Origin: an uncultured Collinsella sp.
GTDB taxonomy: Bacteria; Actinomycetota; Coriobacteriia; Coriobacteriales; Coriobacteriaceae
Direction of reading: 5' to 3'
DNA: 30,268 nt
NCBI GenBank assembly: GCA_902479075.1
Contig: CABSNK010000023.1
Coordinates: 1 to 30,268, forward strand
Part shown: positions 1 to 8,003 of the stretch, piece after piece
Position numbering within the stretch: the first letter of the stretch is position 1
How the letters are laid out: the number at the start of each line of letters is the position of its first letter
Translations under genes and position numbers: made by a program
Notes under the pieces: generated by a model
Told to the model about the DNA's origin: nothing
The model's input: only the letters and a program-made list of their open reading frames with translations
Databases searched by the model: none

Positions 1-1103
<1,103 letters not shown>

Positions 1104-1236
1104 GTAGTTTTCCTTTTTGGCCATCGCCCGCGGCATGAAACCTTGGACGAGTTAAACACAGATATTTGTACTTTAGCCAAACAAGGCGCCGCCTATGCGG
1201 TCGACACGCTCGACCACGTAATAACTACGACAGCCC

Positions 1237-1263
1237 GCCAAAAAGGGACTGGTTTATTTTGGC
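1237..1263. repeat. Short inverted repeat upstream of secA
   Basis: Seven-base arms GCCAAAA and TTTTGGC enclose a 13-base loop. It lies in the 340-base gene-free stretch 1104-1443, which also holds the palindrome at 1301-1363, the rpmE terminator and a small inverted repeat at 1199-1215 (GGTCGA/TCGACC). I could not assign a convincing secA promoter in this stretch. Confidence 0.45.
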
Positions 1264-1300
1264 AGCTTTTATCCTGGAAAACGCTGTCTCTCTGCCATTT

Positions 1301-1363
1301 GGTGCAAGCTAACCCGTCCCCATTGCACCAGGTTGGTGCAATGGGGACGGGTTAGCTTGCACC
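1301..1363. repeat. Perfect intergenic palindrome, 29-base arms
   Basis: Positions 1301-1329 are an exact reverse complement of 1335-1363, with the 5-base loop AGGTT. The arm carries ATGGGGACGGG, the same GGGGACG core as the palindromes at 4929, 6016, 8004 and 26642, but the rest of the arm is different. It lies beyond the rpmE terminator, between the rpmE 3' end and the secA 5' end. It has no U-run of its own, so a plain terminator role is not obvious. Confidence 0.9.
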
Positions 1364-1365
1364 AA

Positions 1366-1408
1366 TAAAAAGAAAAGGGCCGCGCACCCAAACGGATACG
1401 CGGCCCTT
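1366..1408 (-). terminator. Intrinsic terminator of rpmE
   Basis: The ten-base arms AAGGGCCGCG (1375-1384) and CGCGGCCCTT (1399-1408) form a GC-rich hairpin. Read on the minus strand it is followed by a T-rich run at 1376-1366. It lies about 35 bases after the rpmE stop codon. Confidence 0.88.
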
Positions 1409-1443
1409 ATGCCATGAATGCGAGCGATTACGCGGCGAGCTTT

Positions 1444-1869
1444 TTACTCAGCAGCCTCGGTGGTCTCGACCTCGGCAGCGGCCTCCTCGACGAGAGCCTC
1501 TGCGGGAGCCTCGGCGGCCTGCTTGGCAGCCTCCTCGGCAAACTTAGCGGCACGCTTAGCCTTCTCGGCAGCCTTAGCCTCAGCGGCGGCCTTGCGAGCG
1601 GCCTCGGCCTCAGCAGCCTTGGCGGCCTTGGCAGCCTTGGCCTCCTCGGCCTTCTTGAGCTGAGCGGCAGCGGCGCCACCGAACTTGTCGGCGAAGCGCT
1701 GGACGCGTCCACCGGTGTCGACGAACTTCTGCTGGCCGGTGTAGAACGGGTGGCACTCGTTGCAAAGCTCGACCTTCATCTCGGACACGGTAGCGTGCGT
1801 CTTGAAGGTGTTGCCGCAGGAGCACGTCACCGTGCACTCGACATACTGGGGATGGATACCCTGCTTCAT
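1444..1869 (-). CDS. rpmE: 50S ribosomal protein bL31 with long Ala/Lys/Glu-rich tail
   Basis: Residues 1 to about 66 are a standard bL31 of the zinc-ribbon type: MKQGIHPQY at the start, cysteines C16, C18, C36 and C39 (CxC...CxxC), and the family segment HPFYTGQQKF. Normal bL31 proteins have about 65-90 residues; this one has 141. Residues 67-141 are an extra tail made of AKAAK/AEAEAARKAA-type repeats, predicted highly helical and charged, ending in an acidic stretch. The ATG at 1869 has AAGGAG 7 bases upstream. A promoter and a structured leader lie upstream and an intrinsic terminator downstream, so the gene is probably transcribed alone. The tail is encoded in frame with no sign of a frameshift. 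Confidence 0.96.
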   Translation of the reverse strand: MKQGIHPQYVECTVTCSCGNTFKTHATVSEMKVELCNECHPFYTGQQKFVDTGGRVQRFADKFGGAAAAQLKKAEEAKAAKAAKAAEAEAARKAAAEAKAAEKAKRAAKFAEEAAKQAAEAPAEALVEEAAAEVETTEAAE

Positions 1870-1947
1870 GGTAGGACTCCTTATTGGTCAGGCGCTGGTT
1901 ACCGATCAGCGCATAAGGCGTCTTGGTTTCCGACCAAGACAACAAAC
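1870..1947 (-). promoter_or_regulatory. Candidate bL31 autoregulatory leader
   Basis: The leader has a hairpin with 8-base arms (GTCTTGGT at 1940-1933 and ACCAAGAC at 1927-1920, read on minus) and a second one with GCGCTG/CAGCGC arms (1912-1907 and 1897-1892). The bases GACCAA at 1889-1884, just before the Shine-Dalgarno AAGGAG (1882-1877), are complementary to TTGGTC inside the first hairpin's 5' arm and loop-side bases. The ribosome-binding region could therefore pair with the upstream hairpin in an alternative fold. Leaders for rpmE have been proposed in several phyla by comparative genomics, and I recall a Coriobacteria class. Membership here is inferred from position and folding only. 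Confidence 0.6.
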
Positions 1948-1953
1948 TCGGCT

Positions 1954-1982
1954 ATGGTACCACGGCGTCGAGCGTCCCACAA
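1954..1982 (-). promoter_or_regulatory. Predicted rpmE promoter
   Basis: On the minus strand TTGTGG (-35) and TACCAT (-10) are separated by 17 bases, which puts the transcription start near 1947, directly upstream of the leader hairpins. This is a sigma-70-type match by eye. Confidence 0.55.
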
Positions 1983-2196
1983 AAGGTTCACGGTCTTTGC
2001 GTTGTGCATCGCGCCCAAGGCACGGCAGACGACACGACGAATCGCGGCAAACGGGCGCCTTTGCCCCTTCTCCCATGTTGCAGACGTGTAACGCCGCAGC
2101 AAAGGTGCCCTTTTTTGCGCCAGACAGGTACAATGATGAACACTGTACCGTAGCGGAGCGCCCCGCGCGCGCCGCAATCACGCGAAAGGGTTTCCC

Positions 2197-2484
2197 ATGG
2201 CCGAGATCTCGTCCTCCCGTATCGTCATCACCGTCCTTGGCAAGAACCGCCCCGGCATCGTCGCCGGCGTCACCCGTGTCCTAGGCGAGGCCAACGTCGA
2301 CATCCGCGACATCACGCAGTCCATTATCGAGGACATCTTCACCATGACCATGCTGGCCGATACCGCCGAGTCCAAGCTCGACTTCGCCGAGCTGCAGAAG
2401 GCGCTGGCCGAGGCCGGCGAGCTTTCGGGCGTCAACGTGTCCATCCAGCGCGAGGACGTCTTCAACTTTATGTACCGCCTGTAG
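2197..2484 (+). CDS. ACT-domain protein of the UPF0237 type
   Basis: This 95-residue protein is essentially a single ACT domain. It starts with the beta strand SSRIVITVLGKNRPGIVAGVTRVL and continues with ANVDIRDITQSIIEDIFTMTMLAD, the usual layout of stand-alone ACT proteins of the UPF0237 family. ACT domains bind small ligands, usually amino acids, and regulate other proteins; the ligand and partner here are unknown. GAAAGGG lies about 7 bases before the ATG at 2197. The upstream intergenic region 1870-2196 holds the rpmE promoter and leader on the other strand; for this gene I see only a possible -10 TACAAT at 2129-2134 without a good -35. Citrate synthase follows after 77 bases on the same strand and may be co-transcribed. 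In many bacteria UPF0237 genes precede a UPF0210 (DUF711) gene; that partner is absent here. Confidence 0.85.
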   Translation: MAEISSSRIVITVLGKNRPGIVAGVTRVLGEANVDIRDITQSIIEDIFTMTMLADTAESKLDFAELQKALAEAGELSGVNVSIQREDVFNFMYRL

Positions 2485-2561
2485 CGAGCAAGCCGCTGGG
2501 GATAGCCTGACGCGCGCATGCCCATGCAAGTCACCCCGATGCGGCCCGGAGAGGAGCGCGC

Positions 2562-3980
2562 ATGGCCTACGACGCCAAGAAAATCTATTACCGCTTCGAC
2601 GACCACCTGAGCCGCCTGGTCTTGGATTACGAAGCGAGCCGCCAGATTTCGCCCGAAAGCGAAAATCTCTACTATGGCCTGCCGACTGACCCTTATGACG
2701 AGGGCCTATTTGTTGAGCACAATGTCAAGCGCGGCCTGCGCAATGCCGACGGCTCGGGCGTGGTCGCGGGCCTCACTCGCATCTCGGATGTGCACGGCTA
2801 CAACAAGGTCGACGGTAAGGTCGTGCCCGATCAGGGCAAACTCACGCTTCGTGGCTACAGCATCGAGGATCTGGTCAACAACGCCCAGGCCGAGAACCGC
2901 TACGGCTACGAAGAGGTCGCCTATCTGCTCATTACGGGCTCTCTGCCCACCAAGGAAGAGCTTGACGGTTTTTGCGGACGTCTGGGTGCTTTTAGGCGCC
3001 TGAGCGACGAATACGTCCGCGAGTTCCCCATGACCACGGTGTCGTCGAGCATCATGAATGTGCTTCAGCGCGCCGTGCTGCTGCTCTACGCCTTCGACGC
3101 CGAGCCCGACGCCATTACACCCGAGCACGAAATCGACGTCGCCATCTCCATGCTCGCCCGTCTCCCCCGCATCGCCGCCTTCGCGCATATGGCCTCGGTC
3201 GCCAAGCGCCGCGGCTCCGAGGTTCATGTACCGCACCCCACACCCGGCCTCTCCACCGCCGAGACTATCCTGCAGGTGTTGCGCGGCGGCATGGCATTCA
3301 CCCGCGACGAAGCCATGCTGCTCGACGTGATGCTCATGCTGCATGCCGAGCACGGCGGCGGCAACAACTCCACGTTTGCCTGCCGCGTGCTGTCCTCCTC
3401 GGCCACCGACCCGTATTCCGCCTACGCCGCGGCTATCGGCTCGCTCAAGGGCCCGCGCCACGGCGGCGCCAACGCCAAGGTCGTGTCCATGCACGAGGAC
3501 ATCCGTGCGCACGTCTCCAATTGGGAGGACGAGGACGAGGTCGCAGCCTACCTGGGCAAGATTCTCGACAAGCAGGCCTTCGACGGCACGGGTCTCATCT
3601 ACGGTATGGGCCACGCCGTCTACACGCTGAGCGACCCGCGCGCCGAGGTGTGCCGCCGTTACGCGCGCACGCTTGCCGCCAAGAAGGACTTGGGCGAGGA
3701 GTTCGCGCTCATCGAGCGTATCGAGCGTCTGGCCCCGCAGGTGATGCGCGATCACGGCATGACCAAGCCCATCTGCGCCAACATCGACCTGTACACGGGC
3801 TTTATCTACAAGATGCTCGGCGTGCCCGAGACGCTCTTTACGCCGCTGTTCGCCGTCGCCCGCATGGCCGGCTGGTCGGCGCACCGCATGGAAGAGCTCT
3901 TCTGCGCGCACCGCATCATCCGTCCCGCGTATCGCCCGGTTATCGAGCCGCTGGAGTATAAGCCGCTCGCCGATCGCTAG
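2562..3980 (+). CDS. gltA: Citrate synthase
   Basis: The enzyme condenses oxaloacetate and acetyl-CoA to citrate. At 472 residues it is somewhat longer than the common 370-430. The N-terminal part contains LTLRGYSIEDL (about 94-104). The large domain has LMLHAEHGGGNNSTF (258-272; H264 expected catalytic), GSLKGPRHGGAN (293-304; H300 catalytic) and GHAVYTLSDPRAEV (350-363; H351, D358). DLYTGFIYKMLG and the arginine-rich stretch SAHRMEELFCAHRIIRP close the active site. GAGAGGAG lies just before the ATG at 2562. A strong terminator follows. No other TCA-cycle gene is nearby; in anaerobic gut actinobacteria citrate synthase may serve glutamate synthesis, which is inference. A 2-methylcitrate synthase activity cannot be excluded from sequence alone. 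Confidence 0.95.
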   Translation: MAYDAKKIYYRFDDHLSRLVLDYEASRQISPESENLYYGLPTDPYDEGLFVEHNVKRGLRNADGSGVVAGLTRISDVHGYNKVDGKVVPDQGKLTLRGYSIEDLVNNAQAENRYGYEEVAYLLITGSLPTKEELDGFCGRLGAFRRLSDEYVREFPMTTVSSSIMNVLQRAVLLLYAFDAEPDAITPEHEIDVAISMLARLPRIAAFAHMASVAKRRGSEVHVPHPTPGLSTAETILQVLRGGMAFTRDEAMLLDVMLMLHAEHGGGNNSTFACRVLSSSATDPYSAYAAAIGSLKGPRHGGANAKVVSMHEDIRAHVSNWEDEDEVAAYLGKILDKQAFDGTGLIYGMGHAVYTLSDPRAEVCRRYARTLAAKKDLGEEFALIERIERLAPQVMRDHGMTKPICANIDLYTGFIYKMLGVPETLFTPLFAVARMAGWSAHRMEELFCAHRIIRPAYRPVIEPLEYKPLADR

Positions 3981-4003
3981 GACGCGGACCGTTATAGAAC
4001 CCG

Positions 4004-4042
4004 AGCGTGGCCAGGGCATCACCGCCCTCGGCCACGCTTTTT
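4004..4042 (+). terminator. Intrinsic terminator after citrate synthase
   Basis: Arms AGCGTGGCC (4004-4012) and GGCCACGCT (4030-4038) are extended inside by AGGGC/GCCCT and followed by TTTTT. Confidence 0.9.
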
Positions 4043-4067
4043 ATGCCAGTAGAAAGGGCTACATCAA

Positions 4068-4910
4068 ATGATTGTGTTTTCCGATATAGACGGAACGTTG
4101 CTGACGACCGATAAGCAGATGAGCGACGCCACTTGGGCAACGCTCGACGAGCTCGCACGTCGTGGCATCGAGTTTGTTCCCTGCACGGGGCGTCCGCTGT
4201 CGGGCATCTTTGAGCCCATTCTCGCCCATCCCGCCGTGCACTACGCGGTCTGCGCCAACGGCGCCAGCGTCTGGCAGCTCGACGACGGTACGCCCACCGA
4301 TACCTCACGTGCTACGCGCATTTTGAGCCGACCGCTCGACCGCGCCATCGCTCACCGCGTCCATAGCATTGCCGCCGGTCACGACGTGACCTTCGATATC
4401 TTCGCGGATGGGCAGTGCTTCCTCCCCCGCTCGCTCTACACGCGCCTGGACGAATTCTGCGGCGGCGACCCCCACATCGCGGCTTCGCTCAAGCGCACAC
4501 GAACACCGATCGACATGGATATCGACAGCAAAATCGACGAGGTCGAGACACTCGAACGCATCGCCATGTACTGGCACGACCCGGCCGATCGCGACGCCAT
4601 CACGGCGGAACTCGACACGCTCGGAGGCATTGAGGTCACGCGTTCATACGCCATGAATATCGAGGTCATGGGCGAGGGAGCCACCAAGGGAACGGCACTC
4701 ACGTGGCTGTGCGAGCATCTGGGCGAGCGTCTCGCCGACGCCTGGGCGTTCGGCGACAACATCAACGACATCCCCATGCTGCAGGCAGCGGGCCACGGCA
4801 TGGCCATGATCAACGGCGAGCTCGAGGACCGCGAGGCCGCCGACGCCATCACCGAATACGACAACGACCACGACGGCGTCGCCCGCACCATCATGGCCGC
4901 CCTCGCCTAG
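4068..4910 (+). CDS. Cof-type HAD-superfamily phosphatase (first of two)
   Basis: HAD-superfamily class IIB (Cof/YcsE-like) enzymes hydrolyse sugar phosphates, pyridoxal phosphate, FMN or similar small phosphates in the cytosol. The 280 residues start with MIVFSDIDGTLL, giving the nucleophile D6 and acid/base D8. Motif III/IV appears as AFGDNINDIPML near residue 230, followed by the typical GHGMAMINGELEDREAADAIT segment. The long middle part is the substrate-selecting cap. The start at 4068 has AAAGGG about 9 bases upstream. It follows the citrate synthase terminator by 25 bases, so it probably has its own promoter. A paralogue of the same class lies convergently at 5056-5850, separated by a repeat cluster. 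The substrate cannot be told from the sequence. Confidence 0.93.
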   Translation: MIVFSDIDGTLLTTDKQMSDATWATLDELARRGIEFVPCTGRPLSGIFEPILAHPAVHYAVCANGASVWQLDDGTPTDTSRATRILSRPLDRAIAHRVHSIAAGHDVTFDIFADGQCFLPRSLYTRLDEFCGGDPHIAASLKRTRTPIDMDIDSKIDEVETLERIAMYWHDPADRDAITAELDTLGGIEVTRSYAMNIEVMGEGATKGTALTWLCEHLGERLADAWAFGDNINDIPMLQAAGHGMAMINGELEDREAADAITEYDNDHDGVARTIMAALA

Positions 4911-4920
4911 CAGCAGCAAC

Positions 4921-5054
4921 CCGGTAGTCATTGGGGACGTTCTTAAATGGCTAGTCGCTGGCGGCACTCATTTAAGTCTGTCCCCAATGAGTGGTTTCAC
5001 TCACTTAAGCCTGTCCCCAACTGCCGGCGCATAAGGAATGTCCCCAACTACCGG
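4921..5054. repeat. Composite array of GGGGAC-core repeats and palindromes
   Basis: The interval between two convergent HAD genes is almost entirely repeats. CATTGGGGAC (4929-4938) pairs with GTCCCCAATG (4980-4989), and CTTAAATG with CATTTAAG just inside, giving an imperfect palindrome. A small hairpin TGAGTG/CACTCA follows (4988-5003). The 16-mer at 4972-4987 recurs at 5005-5020 with one mismatch. A third GTCCCCAA lies at 5040, and the outermost bases CCGGTAGT and ACTACCGG are mutually complementary. Bases 4925-4953 also recur inverted at 6031-6059. Confidence 0.85.
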
Positions 5055-5055
5055 T

Positions 5056-5850
5056 CTAGCAGAGACTCTCCAGCACGCGACGGAGCTCCTGCTGGACGGC
5101 GTGGTCGCGATTACAACCCACCACGCGATCGGCAACCGCTTTGAGCGCGGGGCGCGCGTTTTCCATCGCGCAGCCCGTGCCGACAAAGCGAATGATCTCG
5201 TAGTCGTTCATCGAGTCGCCAAACGCCATGACCTCGTCGCGTCCAATGCCGTAGTGTTCCGCGAGCTGCGCGATGCCCGAGGCCTTCGACACACCGGGCT
5301 GCATGGCATCGATCCACGCGTTGCCCGAAGGCGCAAAAGTAAAGAGCTGACCAAGTTCGCGCTGTAGCACGTAGGCGCTGTCCATAACGACACCGTCATC
5401 GCAAAAGATACTCGCCTTGATGATATTTACGCTGGGATCGGGCAGCTCCCAAATACGCTCGGCATTGGGAAGGTCCTTATCGACCTCGCGTACGAACTTG
5501 CACTCGTCATCGAGCAAGAAGGATTTGGTTCGGTCAAAGAGCGCAAGATGCAGATTGGGAAACGTCGCGACAGCCTGGGCGAGCCTTCGAATCGCCAGGT
5601 GCGAATACACCTCACGGTCTACCATTTTGCCGTCGGCGTAGACCTGGGCACCGTTAGCGGCGACAAAGTCCATCTTGTCGCGAACGGGCGCAAAGAACTC
5701 GCACAGGCGATCGTAGCGACGACCTGACGATGCGGCGAAATGCACGCCATGCTCGTGTAGCGCCAGAATCAGTTCGTAGGTCTCGGGAGGCACCTGGCTG
5801 TTTTCGTCAAGCAACGTGCCGTCCATATCGGATGCAATCAGTTTAAACAT
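5056..5850 (-). CDS. Cof-type HAD-superfamily phosphatase (second of two)
   Basis: The 264 residues begin MFKLIASDMDGTLLDE, with nucleophile D8 and acid/base D10, and carry VMAFGDSMNDYEIIRFVGTG near residue 210 followed by CAMENARPALKAVADRVV. These are the complete class IIB HAD motifs. The middle part is the cap domain. It is related in class but clearly different in sequence from the neighbouring HAD gene at 4068-4910. The only plausible Shine-Dalgarno, AAGGGAG, ends 7 bases before the ATG at 5850 and lies inside the 3' arm of a long hairpin (see 5851-5917), which suggests translational control. The 3' end abuts the repeat array at 4921-5054. The substrate is unknown. Confidence 0.93.
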   Translation of the reverse strand: MFKLIASDMDGTLLDENSQVPPETYELILALHEHGVHFAASSGRRYDRLCEFFAPVRDKMDFVAANGAQVYADGKMVDREVYSHLAIRRLAQAVATFPNLHLALFDRTKSFLLDDECKFVREVDKDLPNAERIWELPDPSVNIIKASIFCDDGVVMDSAYVLQRELGQLFTFAPSGNAWIDAMQPGVSKASGIAQLAEHYGIGRDEVMAFGDSMNDYEIIRFVGTGCAMENARPALKAVADRVVGCNRDHAVQQELRRVLESLC

Positions 5851-5917
5851 AGAAAAGCTCCCTTCGGGCTTGTTGGAATCGAACGTGTATCCAATTCCAA
5901 CGTACCCAAAGGGAGCT
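5851..5917 (-). promoter_or_regulatory. Leader hairpin that sequesters the Shine-Dalgarno of the HAD gene
   Basis: On the minus strand AGCTCCCTT (5917-5909) pairs exactly with AAGGGAGCT (5864-5856). The stem continues with CCC/GGG, and then with GTTGGAAT-type arms (about 5902-5894 and 5879-5871) around a 14-base loop. The 3' arm contains AAGGGAG and is followed by TTTTCT and the start codon. The element therefore resembles a terminator and a translational lock at once. No known riboswitch class was recognised. Confidence 0.7.
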
Positions 5918-6015
5918 CAGGTAAGACTCCGCGGGCGCAAACGTTACAAGGACCTGGCAAATAGCTCACGCGAGTCAGAGGTCCCACGGTCGCAGCGTCA
6001 GGCAACACGTCAAAG

Positions 6016-6059
6016 AGTGTCGCAGGCGACTAGCCGTTTAAGAACGTCCCCGATGACTA
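6016..6059 (-). repeat. Inverted copy of the 4925 repeat, overlapping the ade stop codon
   Basis: The reverse complement of 6031-6059 matches 4925-4953 at 27 of 29 positions and stays similar to about 6016. It contains ATCGGGGACGTTCTTAAA. Its first three bases on the minus strand, TAG at 6059-6057, are the stop codon of adenine deaminase. Confidence 0.85.
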
Positions 6060-7877
6060 GTCGGCGTAGGTGAAGGTTGTGACGTCGAACATGCCCTCGG
6101 GGCGGATGCGGAGCGTCGGGATAACCGGCAGGGGCAGGAAGATGATGCCCATGATGGGGTCGAGCGGCGGCTCGATGCCCATGGCGCGCGCCTTGACCAT
6201 AAAGTCGTCGTGCTGCGCGGCGACATCCTCGGCCGTGCCTTCGCTCATCAGACCGCCGAGCGCCAGCGGAATGCGCGCCACGACCTCGCCGTTGCGCACC
6301 AGCACGTGACCACCCTGGCCCACAGCCTCAACAGCAGCCATCATATCGGCAGCGTTATCACCCACGACGCACACGTTGTGCGAGTCGTGGCCGATCGTGG
6401 AGGCAATGGCGCCACCGGTGATGGTGAAACCGCGCACCCAGCCACGACCGATATGCTTGCCGACAAGACCCAGGCCCGCAGGACCATCACCGTCGGCGCC
6501 CTCGGCCTGCAGTGACACACCGCGACCGTGGCGCTCGATCAGCATAATGCGGCGCAGGCCCTCGGCACTCTCGGGGCGAACCATACCCGTGATGGCCTTA
6601 CCCGGCACCACGTCGATCACGGCCTCGCCCGGCTTAAAGGCATAGTCGAACACGTCGAGCGAAAGCTTCGGCAGCTTAACGGACGCGCGCAGCTCATCGG
6701 CAAGGGCCGCAACCTCGGCCATCTCGGGTGCAATCTCGCCCACAAAGGTGCCATCCTGCGCCACCAGAGCACCGGCGGCATATACGCGATGCGGAGCCGT
6801 AGCAAACGTCAGGTCGTTGAGTACCAGCAGGTCGGCGCGTTTGCCCGGGGCGATCGCGCCACGGAGCTCATGCGGGTCGCGGCAGCCGTGATCCAGGCCA
6901 AACGCCTCGGCCGTGGAGAGGGACGCCATAGAGATGGCAACCACGGGGTCAATGCCGGCCTCGACAGCCACGCGGCAGGCGTTGTCGATCATACCGGTCG
7001 AAAGCGCATCGGAGGGAGCGCGGTCGTCGGTCGCAAAGCAGCAGCGGCGGGCACGGGCGGGGTTTTCCAGCAACATCGGAGACAGGTTGGCCAGGTCATG
7101 GCTGCACGTACCTTCGCGCAGCATCACGTACATGCCGCGGGACAGCTTGTCGAGTGCCTCCTCGGGAATCGTCGACTCATGGTCGGCGATAATACCTGCT
7201 GCGGCATAGGCGTTGAGGTCCTTGCCGGCAACGAGCGGGGCGTGACCGTCGACCTGCTTGGACGGCGTCTGGTTGGCAGCGTCGATGCGAGCACAGGTCT
7301 CGGGATCGGCCATAAAGACGCCCGGCAGGTTCATCATTTCGCCCAGACCAAAGACATCGCCCGGATGCTCGGCAAAAAACGCCTGCATATCAGCAGCGGT
7401 GATGACGGCACCGGCCTGCTCGTCGGGCAGCGCGGGCACGCACGAAGGCATCATGTACTTGATGGAAATAGGAGCGCGACGACCGTCCTCGATCATAAAG
7501 CGCAGACCGTCCAAGCCAGAAACATTAGCGATCTCGTGGCTGTCGGCAATAGCGGTGGTGGTACCGCGCGTCGCCGCCATGCGCGCATACTCGGCAGGGC
7601 GGATGTTCGAGGACTCAATGTGCAGATGTCCGTCGATAAAGCCGGGGGCGAGATAGCGGCCCTGGCAGTCAATAACCTCGGTCGCCTCGTAGGTGCCGGC
7701 GGCATCGTCGCGACCATCGTAGAGCACACCGACGATCACGCCATCCTTGACGGCAACGCTACCGGGCGCCACGCGCTGGCCGTACACATCGACAATCTGT
7801 GCGTTGGCAAACAGCGTGTCAACGGGTACACGACCCTCGGCGGCCTCGATCACAGATCTCATGACCTCAACGGACAT
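6057..7877 (-). CDS. ade: Adenine deaminase
   Basis: The enzyme deaminates adenine to hypoxanthine and ammonia (purine salvage). The 606 residues form an amidohydrolase-fold protein. Metal ligands are visible in GFIDGHLHIESS (H84, H86), with the family segments ATRGTTTAIADSHEIANVSG, VDGHAPLVAG, GIIADHEST, REGTCSHDLANL and FATDDRAPSDAL. The C-terminal half has the adenine-deaminase-specific ITGGAIASTIGHDSHNVCVVG and FLPLPVIPTLRI. An upstream extension of the frame would only translate a palindrome, so I chose the ATG at 7877, which has AAAGGAG 5 bases upstream. The stop codon lies in a repeat (6016-6059). A promoter and a terminator-like hairpin precede the gene, suggesting attenuation. A purine-hydroxylase maturation cluster exists at 26818-30119, but no direct link is shown. 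Confidence 0.96.
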   Translation of the reverse strand: MSVEVMRSVIEAAEGRVPVDTLFANAQIVDVYGQRVAPGSVAVKDGVIVGVLYDGRDDAAGTYEATEVIDCQGRYLAPGFIDGHLHIESSNIRPAEYARMAATRGTTTAIADSHEIANVSGLDGLRFMIEDGRRAPISIKYMMPSCVPALPDEQAGAVITAADMQAFFAEHPGDVFGLGEMMNLPGVFMADPETCARIDAANQTPSKQVDGHAPLVAGKDLNAYAAAGIIADHESTIPEEALDKLSRGMYVMLREGTCSHDLANLSPMLLENPARARRCCFATDDRAPSDALSTGMIDNACRVAVEAGIDPVVAISMASLSTAEAFGLDHGCRDPHELRGAIAPGKRADLLVLNDLTFATAPHRVYAAGALVAQDGTFVGEIAPEMAEVAALADELRASVKLPKLSLDVFDYAFKPGEAVIDVVPGKAITGMVRPESAEGLRRIMLIERHGRGVSLQAEGADGDGPAGLGLVGKHIGRGWVRGFTITGGAIASTIGHDSHNVCVVGDNAADMMAAVEAVGQGGHVLVRNGEVVARIPLALGGLMSEGTAEDVAAQHDDFMVKARAMGIEPPLDPIMGIIFLPLPVIPTLRIRPEGMFDVTTFTYAD

Positions 7878-7897
7878 ACATACTCCTTTAACCGTAG

Positions 7898-7933
7898 AAA
7901 AAAGCTGCGGAGCGGACAGGCCTTCACCGCAGC
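7898..7933 (-). terminator. Terminator-like hairpin in the ade leader (candidate attenuator)
   Basis: Arms GCTGCGG (7933-7927 on minus) and CCGCAGC (7910-7904) are followed by six T residues at 7903-7898. It lies only 20 bases before the ade start and just after the predicted promoter. It cannot be the tyrS terminator, which is separate at 8093-8126. No purine riboswitch core was recognised. Confidence 0.65.
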
Positions 7934-7945
7934 AAACCAATAGCC

Positions 7946-7975
7946 ATTGTATGCCCAAAAGGAGGCCGCCGATAA
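7946..7975 (-). promoter_or_regulatory. Possible ade promoter
   Basis: The -10 match TACAAT (7951-7946 on minus) is good. The -35 candidate TTATCG at 7975-7970, 18 bases away, is weak. Transcription would start near 7939, so the first thing transcribed would be the leader hairpin. Confidence 0.4.
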
Positions 7976-8003
7976 CACCCCTTCCGCTTAACGGCACTGC
8001 CAA

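Noticed and set aside
4921..5054. CRISPR array
   Set aside because: Repeat units are palindromic, unevenly spaced and differ in length; there are no regular spacers and no cas genes.
5871..5902. A GTTCGATTCC-like T-arm suggesting a tRNA remnant upstream of the HAD gene
   Set aside because: No acceptor, D or anticodon arms fit; the bases are explained by the leader hairpin.
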